Source of the DNA: DASUPK01 sp963800285
Lineage (GTDB): Bacteria; Actinomycetota; Thermoleophilia; Solirubrobacterales; 70-9
NCBI GenBank assembly: GCA_963800285.1
Contig: CAWDAL010000030.1
Coordinates: forward strand, 248,001 to 312,000
Length of the DNA: 64,000 nucleotides
Direction of reading: 5' to 3'
Position numbers and translations under genes: made by a program. The notes under the pieces are model-generated. The model searched no databases. It was not told where the DNA came from and worked only from the letters and a program-made list of their open reading frames with translations. Shown in pieces: positions 39,950-48,905 of this stretch. How positions within the stretch are numbered: the stretch's first letter is position 1; each line of letters opens with the position of its first letter.

Positions 39950-41401
39950 CTACGGCCCGTGGCCGCGCGGTGAGTGCCCGGCGAGCAGCAGTCTCCGGAG
40001 GTGAGGAGAGTGCACCCTTCCCTGAATCAGGAAGGCCGCGATCAGAAAGCCGCCAACCGCGATCGCGGCATCCATGGTGAAGGCGGTCTGGATCCCGTCG
40101 ATGAAGCCGCTCCCGCTCTGGGCGCGATCGCTCGCGCCGATGAAGACGGTGGTCGTAAGGCCGAGGCCGACGGACCCCCCTGCGATCTGGAACATGTAGA
40201 TGATCGCCCCGGCGAGGCTCCGGCGTGCCTCATCGACCGCGGTGACGCCGACGGTCGTCGCCGTCGGATAGAAGAGCCCGATCCCGAGCCCGAGCACGGC
40301 CATGCCCGGGACCAGCGCGGCGAGCGTCTCCTTGTCGGCCAGCAGAGCGATCAGCGCCGGGCCAAGCGCGATGCAGCCCGAGCCGAGGATCAACAGCGGC
40401 TTCGCCCCGAAGCGGTTGTAGAGGTTCCCGGCCACGAAGGAGACCGCGGCAAACGTCGCCATCATCGGGAGCATCCCCGCCCCGGCCCCGATCGGCGAGT
40501 ACCCGAGCACGTTGATCATCAGTTGCGGCAGGTACAGCATCGCCGCGAAGAAGACGGCCGACATCATCAGGATCGCCGCGCACGTGTAGGCGAAGTCGCG
40601 ATTGCGCATCACGTCCGGTGGAACGAGCGCATGATCGCCCGCGCGCCGCTCCACGGCGACGAAGCTGCCGATCAGGATGAAGAAGAGAGCGAGCAGGGCA
40701 ATGATCCTCGGATCGCCCCACCCCCAATCGATCACCTGGTCGAAGGCGAGCAGCAGCGAGACGAGGCCGACCGACACGGTGACGATGCCGGCGTAGTCCA
40801 TGCGCGTGTCCTCGACCTCCGGATGGTCCGGCTTGATCTCGCGCATGGTCACGAACACCGCGAAGGCCGCGACCGGAAGGTTGAGGAAGAAGATCCAGCG
40901 CCAGCTGAGCAGGTCGGTGAGCGCGCCGCCGATCAGGGGCCCGGCCGCGTTCCCGATCCCGGCCGCCCCCAGGATGAAGCCACCGGCCAGCCCGGCGCGC
41001 GACTCGGGCAGCGCGGCGTACGTCATGCCGAGGATGGCGGGCCACATCAGCGCTCCCCCGATGCCCATCAGCACGCGGGTGGCGATCAGCCAGGCCTCGG
41101 TCTGCGCTGCCCCTCCGAGCACTGAGAAGAACGCGAAGATCGCCGCACCGACGAGGAAGGCGCTCCGGCGCCCGAACAGGTCGGCGAGCCGCCCACCGGT
41201 GACGATCAGTACCCCGAAGGTGAGGGCGTAGGCGTTCACCACCCACTGCGCGGTGGTCACGCTCGTATGGAAGTCGTGCTCGATCTGGGGGATCGCGACG
41301 TTGATCGCGGAGAAGTCGTTCGCGATCACGAAGACCGCGATGCCCATTGCGATCAGCGCCAGCCAGGTGCCGCGCCCGATCGGCTGCGTGGTTCCCTCCA
41401 C
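39950..41401 (-). CDS. MFS drug exporter, DHA2 type
   Basis: 483 residues, about 14 helices. Start text GTWLALIAMGIAVFVIANDF then INVAIPQIEHDFHTSVTTAQ; motif A GGRLADLFGRRSAFLVGAA; motif C-like GAAGIGNAAGPLIGGALTDL. Same class as the exporter at 10.7-12.3 kb but clearly a different gene (shorter, no long terminal loop). It converges on the Ser/Gly-rich gene with a 15-bp gap and lies 10 bp downstream of the sulfotransferase-like gene. Substrate unknown. Confidence 0.85.
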   Translation of the reverse strand: MEGTTQPIGRGTWLALIAMGIAVFVIANDFSAINVAIPQIEHDFHTSVTTAQWVVNAYALTFGVLIVTGGRLADLFGRRSAFLVGAAIFAFFSVLGGAAQTEAWLIATRVLMGIGGALMWPAILGMTYAALPESRAGLAGGFILGAAGIGNAAGPLIGGALTDLLSWRWIFFLNLPVAAFAVFVTMREIKPDHPEVEDTRMDYAGIVTVSVGLVSLLLAFDQVIDWGWGDPRIIALLALFFILIGSFVAVERRAGDHALVPPDVMRNRDFAYTCAAILMMSAVFFAAMLYLPQLMINVLGYSPIGAGAGMLPMMATFAAVSFVAGNLYNRFGAKPLLILGSGCIALGPALIALLADKETLAALVPGMAVLGLGIGLFYPTATTVGVTAVDEARRSLAGAIIYMFQIAGGSVGLGLTTTVFIGASDRAQSGSGFIDGIQTAFTMDAAIAVGGFLIAAFLIQGRVHSPHLRRLLLAGHSPRGHGP

Positions 41402-41411
41402 CGCGCCAACC

Positions 41412-43352
41412 CTAGCCGGGCTGGGTGACGGCCTCGGGCAGCATGAAGGAGTTGGTCGCCGCGTCCGAGCCCTCCTCGGCGATCTCCGGATAGCGGAGCC
41501 CGGTCAGGAGCTCGACGTCGAAGACCTCCTGCACCAGCTCCTCGAAGCGCAGGAAGCCGGCGATCTGCCCGTTCTGCGGGTTCACCGCCCAGACGCCGCA
41601 GAGCCGCTCGTCGAGGCGCTCCATCAGCGGCAGCCCGCCGAAGGTCGCCGTCTCTCGCACCTGCGAGAGCCCGACGAACGCCAGGCCGCCGGCGAAGAGC
41701 AGTCCGCGCGTGAAGCCGGGCAGCTCGGCGACGGTCTCGACCGTCCCTGCGTCCAGGTCCGCGACCGAGATCGTCCCCTTCCCGGACTCGAGCACCCACA
41801 TCCGGCCGTCGTACCAGCGCGGCGAGTGGGGCATCGACAGGCCGCGCAGCACCGTCTCCCCGCTCTCGATGTCGATCAGCACTCCCCCACTCGCCTTGTT
41901 CTCGCGCCAGCCGCCCGCGGCGTCGGTCTCGCCGAGCGCCGTGACGAAGCGCGGCTCGTCGTCGATCACGCAGATGCCGTTCAGGTGGCAGCGGTCCTCT
42001 GCGGTGAGCTGCGAGATGAAGGGCGGCTTCCAGCGCGGGAGGAAGCTGTGCTCCGCGTCCAGGGTCGCCAGGCAGGAGAAGTTCGTGGCCACGAGCCAGA
42101 GCTCCCCCTGCGCGAACTCGACCTCGTGGATCCGGATGTCGCCCGTGAAGTGCTTGTTGCGCGGCAGGAAGCAGGCATCGTGCTTGCCCTGGGGCTCGAC
42201 CTTCTGCGCCACCGCGGGGAAGTTCCGGTAGTCGAGCACCTCGGCGCGGGTGCCGATCGCGATTCGGCCCGGCGCCACCGCGAGCCCCATCGGGCGGGGG
42301 AAGTCCCGGAAGTGCGTGTTGAGCTGGCCGCCGTCGTAGCGGGCGCAGATCAGCTTTCCCGTCTGGTAGGTGGAGACCAGCAGCGAGCTGCCGAGCTGGT
42401 TGAGGAACTCCGGGAAGTTCTGCGTGTAGACGCTGCGCAGCGGCGAGTCGGCGGGCGCCGACCACTTCGCCGTTCGAGGCGGGGCCGTCGGACGGGCGAG
42501 CAGCTCCCGCGACCGCTCGGCGAGCTTCTCGGTGCGGGGGAGCAGGTCGCGGAGCTCCTCCGGCGCCTCCTCGTCCCTGTCGCCGGAGACGGCCAGCTGG
42601 TCGCGAAGGGACCGAAGCGGCCGGGTGACGTCCTCGGAGGCCTCGAGCGCGACGAACTCGCAGATCCGCTCCAGCTCGCGCTGGGGATCGTTGAGCAGCG
42701 CCTTGAAGTCGGTGACGCACCAGCGCTCCGGCGACAGCGTCTCGAGGTCGTCGAGCAGCGTCCCGGTCAGCCGGACCCACTGCTCGGTGACGATCTCGGG
42801 GAGCGGCTTGCCGGCGAGCTCGCGCCAGCCCGGCACCAGCGGCAGGGACCAGGGAGGACCCTCCCAGCCCGGCAGCTCCGAGTAGCTCACCCGCCCGCCT
42901 CCCTCCCAGACCCGCAGCATGGCGGGGATGGTCTCGGCTGGATCGCGGTGAATGTAGACGAACTGAGCGTCAGGGGAGATCCCGGCGAGGAAGGGGACCC
43001 GCAAGGCGTTCCGCGGCTGCCCATCGACCCAGCGCAGCCCGGTGGCGTCGATGCCCGGGCGATTGCCGGAGCTGTCGACGAGGCCACCCTTGAGGCGCCC
43101 GCGCAGGTCCTCGACCGCCCGCGGCTGGATGTCCGCGGCGATCAGCCGGTTGCTGTCCCACTCGCGGTTCTCCGGCTGCAGCTCGAAGATCCCGTCGACG
43201 ATCGGGACGGAGGCACTGAACACGCCCGGGGCCTCGGCGAGGGAGCGGAACAGGGCCGTTGCGCCCGAGCGCGGCGGCGCCACGACGAATACCGGTCTCT
43301 CGATCGCGCGCGCAGTTTCGCATTTGACACGCGCCCCGCGAGGATGATCCAA
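41412..43352 (-). CDS. Sulfotransferase-TIGR03032/DUF4915 fusion protein
   Basis: 646 residues, TTG at 43352. N-terminal third: sulfotransferase fold with the PAPS-binding loop FVVAPPRSGATALFRSLAEA and the 3'-phosphate segment FVYIHRDPAETIPAMLRVWE. From about residue 300: TIGR03032/DUF4915 propeller-like domain, with TQNFPEFLNQLGSSLLVSTY, GRIAIGTRAEVLDYRNFP, HLNGICVIDDEPRFVTALGE and VWAVNPQNGQIAGFL. TIGR03032 proteins are often linked to sulfotransferases and calcium or redox modification systems, but no activity is proven. No signal peptide. Divergent from 43403. Confidence 0.8.
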   Translation of the reverse strand: MDHPRGARVKCETARAIERPVFVVAPPRSGATALFRSLAEAPGVFSASVPIVDGIFELQPENREWDSNRLIAADIQPRAVEDLRGRLKGGLVDSSGNRPGIDATGLRWVDGQPRNALRVPFLAGISPDAQFVYIHRDPAETIPAMLRVWEGGGRVSYSELPGWEGPPWSLPLVPGWRELAGKPLPEIVTEQWVRLTGTLLDDLETLSPERWCVTDFKALLNDPQRELERICEFVALEASEDVTRPLRSLRDQLAVSGDRDEEAPEELRDLLPRTEKLAERSRELLARPTAPPRTAKWSAPADSPLRSVYTQNFPEFLNQLGSSLLVSTYQTGKLICARYDGGQLNTHFRDFPRPMGLAVAPGRIAIGTRAEVLDYRNFPAVAQKVEPQGKHDACFLPRNKHFTGDIRIHEVEFAQGELWLVATNFSCLATLDAEHSFLPRWKPPFISQLTAEDRCHLNGICVIDDEPRFVTALGETDAAGGWRENKASGGVLIDIESGETVLRGLSMPHSPRWYDGRMWVLESGKGTISVADLDAGTVETVAELPGFTRGLLFAGGLAFVGLSQVRETATFGGLPLMERLDERLCGVWAVNPQNGQIAGFLRFEELVQEVFDVELLTGLRYPEIAEEGSDAATNSFMLPEAVTQPG

Positions 43353-43402
43353 TCGCAGCGGTTCCTCGCAGGATCCGTAGAGCGGCGCGAGCCGCTCCAG
43401 TC

Positions 43403-44134
43403 ATGGGGAGAACGTCCGCCAAGCACCCGCTGACCGCCCCGCTGCCGTTCGCGGCCATGGTCGCCTGCGTGATCGCGGGCTTCCTGGCGCTCGATCACTT
43501 CGCCAATCCGGACGAGCAGCTGCTGCTGGGCGCGGCCACCTGGCTGATCCTGATCGCGTCGTGGGCGTCCCTCGGCCGCGAGGACCGCGCCAGGGCGCTG
43601 CTCGTGGTCGTGGTGGCGACCTGCGCCGAGGTGATCGGCTCGATCGTCCTCGGCGCCTACACGTACCGGCTCGAGAATTTGCCGGCGTTCGTCCCGCCGG
43701 GTCACGGCCTGGTCTTCCTGGCGGGGCTTCGCATCAGTCAGTCGGCGCCGGTCCGCACGCACCCGAGGGCCTTTCTCTGGGCGGTGATCGGCCTGGTGGC
43801 CGCCTGGGGGACCGCGGGCCTGGTCCTGCTCGGCCGAACCGACGCGCTCGGGGCGATCGCCGGCGCCGTGCTGATCTACGTGCTGCTGCGCGGGCGGGCC
43901 GCCACCCTATACGCAGGCGTCTTCCTGATGGTCGGCTTCCTCGAGCTCTACGGCACCTCGATCGGCGCCTGGCACTGGGCCGCGACCACCCCCGACACCC
44001 CGCTGCCCTCCGGCAACCCGCCGAGCGGAATTGCCGGCGTCTACGTCCTCTTCGACGTCGCGGCGATCGCGCTGGCGCCGCGAGCGCTGGCCGCGTTCGA
44101 TGCGATGCGCCGCATCCCGCTCGTAGCTCGATGA
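43403..44134 (+). CDS. Polytopic membrane protein, unknown function
   Basis: 243 residues with seven or eight hydrophobic helices. Polar conserved-looking residues sit within the membrane part: CAEVIGSIVLGAYTYRLEN, PPGHGLVFLAGLRIS, LELYGTSIGAWHWA and GIAGVYVLFDVAAIAL. The pattern of His/Glu/Tyr near helices suggests an enzyme of lipid or carotenoid type, but I do not recognise the family. The stop overlaps the GNAT start (ATGA). Confidence 0.6.
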   Translation: MGRTSAKHPLTAPLPFAAMVACVIAGFLALDHFANPDEQLLLGAATWLILIASWASLGREDRARALLVVVVATCAEVIGSIVLGAYTYRLENLPAFVPPGHGLVFLAGLRISQSAPVRTHPRAFLWAVIGLVAAWGTAGLVLLGRTDALGAIAGAVLIYVLLRGRAATLYAGVFLMVGFLELYGTSIGAWHWAATTPDTPLPSGNPPSGIAGVYVLFDVAAIALAPRALAAFDAMRRIPLVAR

Positions 44135-44589
44135 CGATTCGCACCGGCCGGCAGGACGAGCTCCACGGCCTTCGCGAGATTCACCGTCGTGCGTCCTATA
44201 TCTGGCCCGAGGACAGGCCCCATCTCGACGCCAACCCGGATGTCTTCGGAGTCGCCCCGGACGCGGTGATCGCGGGCCGCGTGCGGGTGGCCACCGATCG
44301 CGCGGGCGACGTCCTCGGGTTCGCCACCTGGCGGCCGGTGGGCGACGTAGCCGAGCTCGATGACCTCTTCGTCGAACCGGACGCGATGCGCCGCGGCATC
44401 GGCACCGCGCTCGTCGATGACGCGGCTCGCCTCGCCGCCCGGGCCGCGCTCACGCGCCTCGTCGTCATCGCCCACCGGCGCACACTGACCTTTTACGAGC
44501 GGGCCGGATTCACCGACCAGGGAGCCGCCACGACCAGGTTCGGGCCGGCGCGCCGGCTCGCACGGAACCTGCCTCCCCTCTCTGGTTGA
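44131..44589 (+). CDS. GNAT family N-acetyltransferase
   Basis: 152 residues, ATG 44131 overlapping the stop of the membrane gene by 4 bp. GNAT fold: GDVAELDDLFVEPDAMRRGI followed by GTALVDDAA (acetyl-CoA loop RRGIGTAL), then RTLTFYERAGFTDQG, the standard C-terminal motif. Probably acetylates a small molecule or protein N-terminus; the acceptor is unknown. The larger frame from 43561 is a shadow of the membrane gene. Confidence 0.82.
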   Translation: MTIRTGRQDELHGLREIHRRASYIWPEDRPHLDANPDVFGVAPDAVIAGRVRVATDRAGDVLGFATWRPVGDVAELDDLFVEPDAMRRGIGTALVDDAARLAARAALTRLVVIAHRRTLTFYERAGFTDQGAATTRFGPARRLARNLPPLSG

Positions 44590-44597
44590 CCCCGCGC

Positions 44598-44825
44598 TCA
44601 CGTCGTTCGCACGTCTCCCGCACGATCTCGAGGTTCCCTCGTGGCATCGCGACGGAGCATCCCGTCGAGCAGCGACGCCGCGGCGCCGCCTCTGCTCGTC
44701 GAGATCCGCTCGAGCTCGATCGAGGTCCCTCCCCGCCGGGCGCAGCGCGGGCAATGCCGCGGCGAGGTGAGGGGGTTGCGATCAAACATCGTCAGACCGC
44801 ACTTCGGACAATTCAGGTAGGCCAT
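44598..44825 (-). CDS. Small zinc-ribbon protein
   Basis: 75 residues, ATG 44825 with GGAGGAG ten bases upstream. N-terminal zinc ribbon: CPKCGLTMFDRN then HCPRCARRGG (two CxxC knuckles), followed by a polar Arg/Ser-rich tail. Such short proteins are common and uncharacterised in actinobacteria. It stands alone on the minus strand, convergent with the GNAT gene (8-bp gap); 155 bp of sequence without an evident gene separates it from the end of dxs. Confidence 0.6.
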   Translation of the reverse strand: MAYLNCPKCGLTMFDRNPLTSPRHCPRCARRGGTSIELERISTSRGGAAASLLDGMLRRDATREPRDRAGDVRTT

Positions 44826-44979
44826 CTGCGCGCTCTCCTCCAGGGCTTGGATTCGCTGGGGCGGACCGGATCCGTCCGGTCTGCCTGCCCTGTCCCCCTA
44901 CTCGGCGCGCTGTGCAAGAGCTCTCGCCGACAAGGCCGAGGGTACCCGCGGAAACGCGTTGTGAAACGAACGCGCCGGG

Positions 44980-47001
44980 CTAGCCGAGAACGGTCTCGCG
45001 AGTGCCCAGAGCCGCAAGGACCCGCTCAGCGACCGCCTCGCCGGTGAAGCCGACCTCCTCGCGGAGCAGCGCAGGCTTGCCGTGGGTGACGTAGCGATCG
45101 GGCAGGCCGACCCGCAGGACACGCGCCCGCTCGGAGCCGTCGGCGAAGACGTCCTCGACGTGCTCCAGGACCCCGGAGCCGAAGCCACCGGCCAGAACGT
45201 TCTCCTCGATCGTCACCAGCAGGTCATGCTCGGCGGCGAGCTTCTCGATCAGCTCGCCGTCCAGCGGCTTGGCGAAGCGAGCGTCGGCGACGGTGGGCTC
45301 GAGGCCATTCTCGCGCAGGATCTCGGCGGCGCGGAGACCGACCTGGACCCCGTAGCCATAGCCGAGCAGCGCCACCCGCTCGCCGGGCAGCAGCAGCTCG
45401 CCCTTGCCGATCTCGATCTCCTGCGGGGCATCCGGCATCGGCGCCCCCTCGGCGGCGCCGCGCGGGTAGCGGAAGGCGATCGGGCCGTCGTCGTACGCCA
45501 GCGCGGTGCGCAGCATGTGGACGAGCATGGCCTCGTCGCGCGGGGCCATCACAACGACATTCGGCAGCTGGCGGAAGTAGGAGACGTCGATGAAGCCGTG
45601 GTGCGTGGGGCCGTCGTCGCCGACCAGGCCCGCCCGGTCCATCGCGAAGACGACGTTCAGCTTCTGCAGGCAGACGTCATGGACGAGCTGGTCGAACGCG
45701 CGCTGGAGGAAGGTCGAGTAGATCGCGCAGACGGGCTTGGCGCCCTGGATCGCGAGGCCCGAGGCGAAGAGGACGGCGTCCTGCTCGGCGATGCCGACGT
45801 CGTAGTACTGCTCCGGGAGCGCGTCGCAGAGCTTGTTGAGGCCGGTGCCGCCCGCCATCGCGGCGGTGATGCCGATCACCCGCGGATCGCGCTTGGCCTC
45901 GTCGACCAGAGCGTCCGCGAAGACGGCGGTGTACTGCGGCGGCGCCTTGGGGGGCGGCTTCTCGAGCTTCTCGATCTTCTCGGGGGAGTCGCTCTCGCTG
46001 ACCGGAACCACGGGCTTCTTCTCGGCCGGCTTGCCGTCGATGATCGAGCCCGGCTTGGCGGCGTGCCACTTCTCCATCCCCTCGAGGCCGCCCTCCTCGG
46101 CGGGCTGGAATCCCTTCCCCTTGACCGTGTGGATGTGGACGACGACCGGCCGGTCGGCCTCGAGCGCCTGGCTCAGGGCGCGCCGCAGGGCCGCGACGTC
46201 GTGGCCGTCGATCACTCCCATGTAGGCGAGGTCGAGCTCCTCGAAGAAGAGGCCGGGAGCCCAGTAGGCCTTGATCGCCGCCTTCACCTCCGGGCCGAGG
46301 CGTTCGATGCGCCGGCCGAGCCCGAGCGGAAGCTGGGTGAGGCGCTCCTCCGTGGTGGAGCGCGCCTGGTAGAGCCCGGGCTTCAGGCGGACCCGCTGGA
46401 AGTAGCGGGAGAGGGCGCCGACGTTGGGCGAGATCGACATCCCGTTGTCGTTGAGGACGATCACCATCGGCGTCTGCAGCCCGCCGGCGTGATGGAGCGC
46501 CTCGTAGGCGACTCCACCGGTCAGCGCGCCGTCACCGATCACCGCGACGACCTTGCCGTCCTCGCCGATCCCCTTTCGCATCGCCTCCTTGAGGCCGACG
46601 CCGTAGCCGATCGAGGTCGAGGCGTGGCCGGCGCCCATGATGTCGTGCTCGGACTCGAAGACCGAGCAGAACGGCGCGAGGCCCTCGTACTGGCGGATCG
46701 TGTCGAGTTCGTCCTTGCGGCCCGTGAGGACCTTGTGCGGATAGGCCTGGTGGCCGACGTCCCAGAGGATCTTGTCGGTGGGCGAGTCGAGCAGGCTGTG
46801 CAGCGCGACCGTCAGCTCGCAGGTGCCGAGGTTGGCGCCGAAGTGGCCGCCGATCTCGCCGATCGTGTTGATGATCAGCTCGCGCACCTCCTGCGCGACC
46901 TGCTGGAGCTCGTCGTCGCAGAGCTCCTTCAGGTCCTCGGGAGAGTCAATCGAGTCGAGGAACCGCCGCTCGGGATGCTGGTCGTCTGAGTCCTTGGCCA
47001 T
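44980..47001 (-). CDS. dxs: 1-deoxy-D-xylulose-5-phosphate synthase
   Basis: 673-residue TPP enzyme, first step of the MEP isoprenoid pathway. Key text: ILWDVGHQAYPHKVLTGR with the TPP-site His, GAGHASTSIGYGVGLKEAM, TPP/Mg motif VIGDGALTGGVAYEAL ... NDNGMSISPNVG, and the transketolase central domain (VGIAEQDAVLFASGLA, MDRAGLVGDDGPTHHGFIDV). Unusual: a Lys/Glu/Pro-rich insertion at about residues 325-355 (PAEKKPVVPVSESDSPEKIE) between the domains. The start overlaps the upstream polyprenyl synthase stop by one base, giving an isoprenoid operon. Confidence 0.95.
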   Translation of the reverse strand: MAKDSDDQHPERRFLDSIDSPEDLKELCDDELQQVAQEVRELIINTIGEIGGHFGANLGTCELTVALHSLLDSPTDKILWDVGHQAYPHKVLTGRKDELDTIRQYEGLAPFCSVFESEHDIMGAGHASTSIGYGVGLKEAMRKGIGEDGKVVAVIGDGALTGGVAYEALHHAGGLQTPMVIVLNDNGMSISPNVGALSRYFQRVRLKPGLYQARSTTEERLTQLPLGLGRRIERLGPEVKAAIKAYWAPGLFFEELDLAYMGVIDGHDVAALRRALSQALEADRPVVVHIHTVKGKGFQPAEEGGLEGMEKWHAAKPGSIIDGKPAEKKPVVPVSESDSPEKIEKLEKPPPKAPPQYTAVFADALVDEAKRDPRVIGITAAMAGGTGLNKLCDALPEQYYDVGIAEQDAVLFASGLAIQGAKPVCAIYSTFLQRAFDQLVHDVCLQKLNVVFAMDRAGLVGDDGPTHHGFIDVSYFRQLPNVVVMAPRDEAMLVHMLRTALAYDDGPIAFRYPRGAAEGAPMPDAPQEIEIGKGELLLPGERVALLGYGYGVQVGLRAAEILRENGLEPTVADARFAKPLDGELIEKLAAEHDLLVTIEENVLAGGFGSGVLEHVEDVFADGSERARVLRVGLPDRYVTHGKPALLREEVGFTGEAVAERVLAALGTRETVLG

Positions 47002-47897
47002 CAGGTGTGTCGGGTGTGGATGAAGTCGGTTATCCGGGCCAGATCGTCGGTCTGGGCGTCCGTCTCGGCGAGCGCTTCCCGCGCCTTGCGGTGCGACTGA
47101 GAGGCTAGCTCGCGCGCCCGGTCAAGGCCATACGCGCTGACGTATGTGAGCTTTCCGTGCCTCTCGTCGCTACCGCTCGGCTTGCCGAGCTCCTCGTCCG
47201 ATCCGGTCACGTCGAGGATGTCGTCCACGATCTGGAACAGGACGCCGAGCTCATCGGCGAAACGTCGGTACGGGATTGTCTCACCTTCGGGCACCTCACC
47301 CAAGGCCAATACGACGCCCACGCTCGAAGCGATCAGCCGCCCGGTCTTCAGCGAATGCATCTCGCGCAGAAGGTCTTGATCGACCTCTCCCCCGGCCCCC
47401 GGCCCGCCCTCGTCGAACTCGGTGACGTCGACGAACTGGCCCCCCACCATCCCCCCGACGCCCGTCGCGGAGACGAGCTCGCCCAGGGCGCCGAGAACGG
47501 CTGTGGGCTCCCCCTGCTGCTTGCCGGTGAACAGGCGCATCGCCTCGGCGAAGAGCCCGTCGCCGGCCAGGATGGCGACGTTCTCCCCGTACTTGACGTG
47601 CGAGGTCGGCATGCCGCGACGCAGCTCGTCGTCGTCCATTGCCGGCAGGTCGTCGTGGATCAGCGAGTAGGTGTGGATCAGCTCGATCGCCGCTGCCGCG
47701 GGCAGGACGCGTTCCGGATCGAGGCCGATGGACCGCGCCGTCGCCAGCGCGAGCACCGGCCGGATCCGCTTCCCGCCGGCAAGGAGCGAGTAGCGCATTG
47801 CCTCGGCGAGTCCCGCGGTCGCGGGAGTCTCCGAGAAGCTGAGACGGGTCAGGTAGCGATCGACCAGCTCCCGAAGGTCGTCGGGGTACTCGCTCAT
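47001..47897 (-). CDS. ispA: Polyprenyl diphosphate synthase (farnesyl/geranylgeranyl type)
   Basis: 298-residue trans-prenyltransferase condensing IPP with allylic diphosphates. First Asp-rich motif HDDLPAMDDDELRRG (DDxxxxD form of bacterial short-chain enzymes), second FQIVDDILDVTGSDEELGKP, with GGKRIRPVLALA near the N-terminus and HSLKTG at mid-protein. The two residues before the first Asp-rich motif are Ile-His, so chain length cannot be fixed; FPP or GGPP is likely. Directly upstream of dxs and downstream of a small XseB-like gene, the common xseB-ispA-dxs order. Confidence 0.88.
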   Translation of the reverse strand: MSEYPDDLRELVDRYLTRLSFSETPATAGLAEAMRYSLLAGGKRIRPVLALATARSIGLDPERVLPAAAAIELIHTYSLIHDDLPAMDDDELRRGMPTSHVKYGENVAILAGDGLFAEAMRLFTGKQQGEPTAVLGALGELVSATGVGGMVGGQFVDVTEFDEGGPGAGGEVDQDLLREMHSLKTGRLIASSVGVVLALGEVPEGETIPYRRFADELGVLFQIVDDILDVTGSDEELGKPSGSDERHGKLTYVSAYGLDRARELASQSHRKAREALAETDAQTDDLARITDFIHTRHT

Positions 47898-47903
47898 CAG
47901 GGC

Positions 47904-48107
47904 TCAGTCCCCGGGTGAGCCGGCGGGGCCGCGCAGCGCGCCCTCGACCGCCCGGCCCGCCTGGGAGGCGAGCTCGGAGGCCTCGCGGACGAGCGCAGCG
48001 GCGTGCTCGTCGTCGACGTCGCCCTCGAGCTGCGTCGCGAGCTGCTCCAGGCGAGCGGTGATGCGCTCGAGCTCCTCGGCGCTGCCGCCGGTCGATTCGC
48101 CTTCCAT
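47904..48107 (-). CDS. Possible exodeoxyribonuclease VII small subunit (XseB-like)
   Basis: 67 residues, two helices: SAEELERITARLEQLATQLE and HAAALVREASELASQAGRAV. Size, helical hairpin and place just upstream of the polyprenyl synthase are those of XseB, but the usual LE.G.L.LEES pattern is degraded and no xseA is in the window. It could equally be a lineage-specific coiled-coil protein. Confidence 0.5.
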   Translation of the reverse strand: MEGESTGGSAEELERITARLEQLATQLEGDVDDEHAAALVREASELASQAGRAVEGALRGPAGSPGD

Positions 48108-48122
48108 CGCGGGCGATGCTAG

Positions 48123-48905
48123 CTACCGGCCAAGCAGCGCGGGCACGTCGGCGATCGAGTTGACAGTCGCCGTGGGCTCGATCCCCGAGTCCCGCACCAG
48201 GTCCTCGCGGTACTTCCCCGTCTTGACCAGGACCCCCGCGAGCCCCGCCTCCATCCCGCCGCCGACGTCCGCCTCGACGTCGTCGCCGACCATCGCGGCG
48301 CGGTCGGCGGAGACATCCAGCTCGCCGAGCGCCAGCTCGAAGAACGCGGGCGAGGGCTTCCCCATCACCTCGGCCTCGCGACCGGTGGCGTACTCCAGTG
48401 AGGCGACGAATGGGCCCGCATCGAGTGAGAGTCCGTCCGACGTCTCCCAGTAGCGGTTCTTCTGGAGCGCGATCAGCTCGGCGCCCTCCATCAATCGCCG
48501 GAAGGCGCCGTTGAGGATCTCGTAGTCCCAGGCCTCGCCCAGATCGCCGACTATCACCGCCTCGACCGAGTCGCCGCTCTCATCGAGTCCCTCCAGGTCC
48601 TCGAGGAGCTCGTCCCGAACGACCAACGAGACGGACTCGTAACCGGCCTCCCCGCAGCGGCGCCTCGCCAGCGTCGCCGGGGTGATCAGCTCGGCGGGGT
48701 CGGCCTCGATCCCGAGCCGCCCCAACCGCTCCAGGATCGAGCGACGCGGGCGCATCGTCGTGTTGGTGACCAGGCGGATCGAGATCCCATCCTCCCGCAG
48801 GCGCTCCAGCGCCTCGGCCGCGCCCGGTACGGCCTCGTCCTGCACGTAGATCACCCCGCTGAGGTCGAGGAGGAGTCCCTCAACGCCCTCCAGCGTGGCG
48901 GCCAT
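48123..48905 (-). CDS. HAD superfamily hydrolase, class IIA (HDHD2/LHPP-like)
   Basis: 260 residues. HAD motif I LLLDLSGVIYVQDEAVPGA has Ser in place of the second Asp, as in HDHD2/LHPP-type members; motif II is VTNTTMRP; a class IIA cap lies about residues 80-170; motif III Lys is in EVMGKPSPAFFELAL; motif IV is MVGDDVEADVGGG. Probably a phosphatase or pyrophosphatase of small molecules. ATG 48905 overlaps the nusB stop (TGATG), so it is coupled to nusB. Confidence 0.85.
   Translation of the reverse strand: MAATLEGVEGLLLDLSGVIYVQDEAVPGAAEALERLREDGISIRLVTNTTMRPRRSILERLGRLGIEADPAELITPATLARRRCGEAGYESVSLVVRDELLEDLEGLDESGDSVEAVIVGDLGEAWDYEILNGAFRRLMEGAELIALQKNRYWETSDGLSLDAGPFVASLEYATGREAEVMGKPSPAFFELALGELDVSADRAAMVGDDVEADVGGGMEAGLAGVLVKTGKYREDLVRDSGIEPTATVNSIADVPALLGR

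Noticed and set aside
45082..46989. 635-residue ORF antisense to dxs
   Set aside because: Typical GC-rich antisense shadow (Asp/Arg/Leu/Val-rich, no domain); dxs on the other strand is certain.
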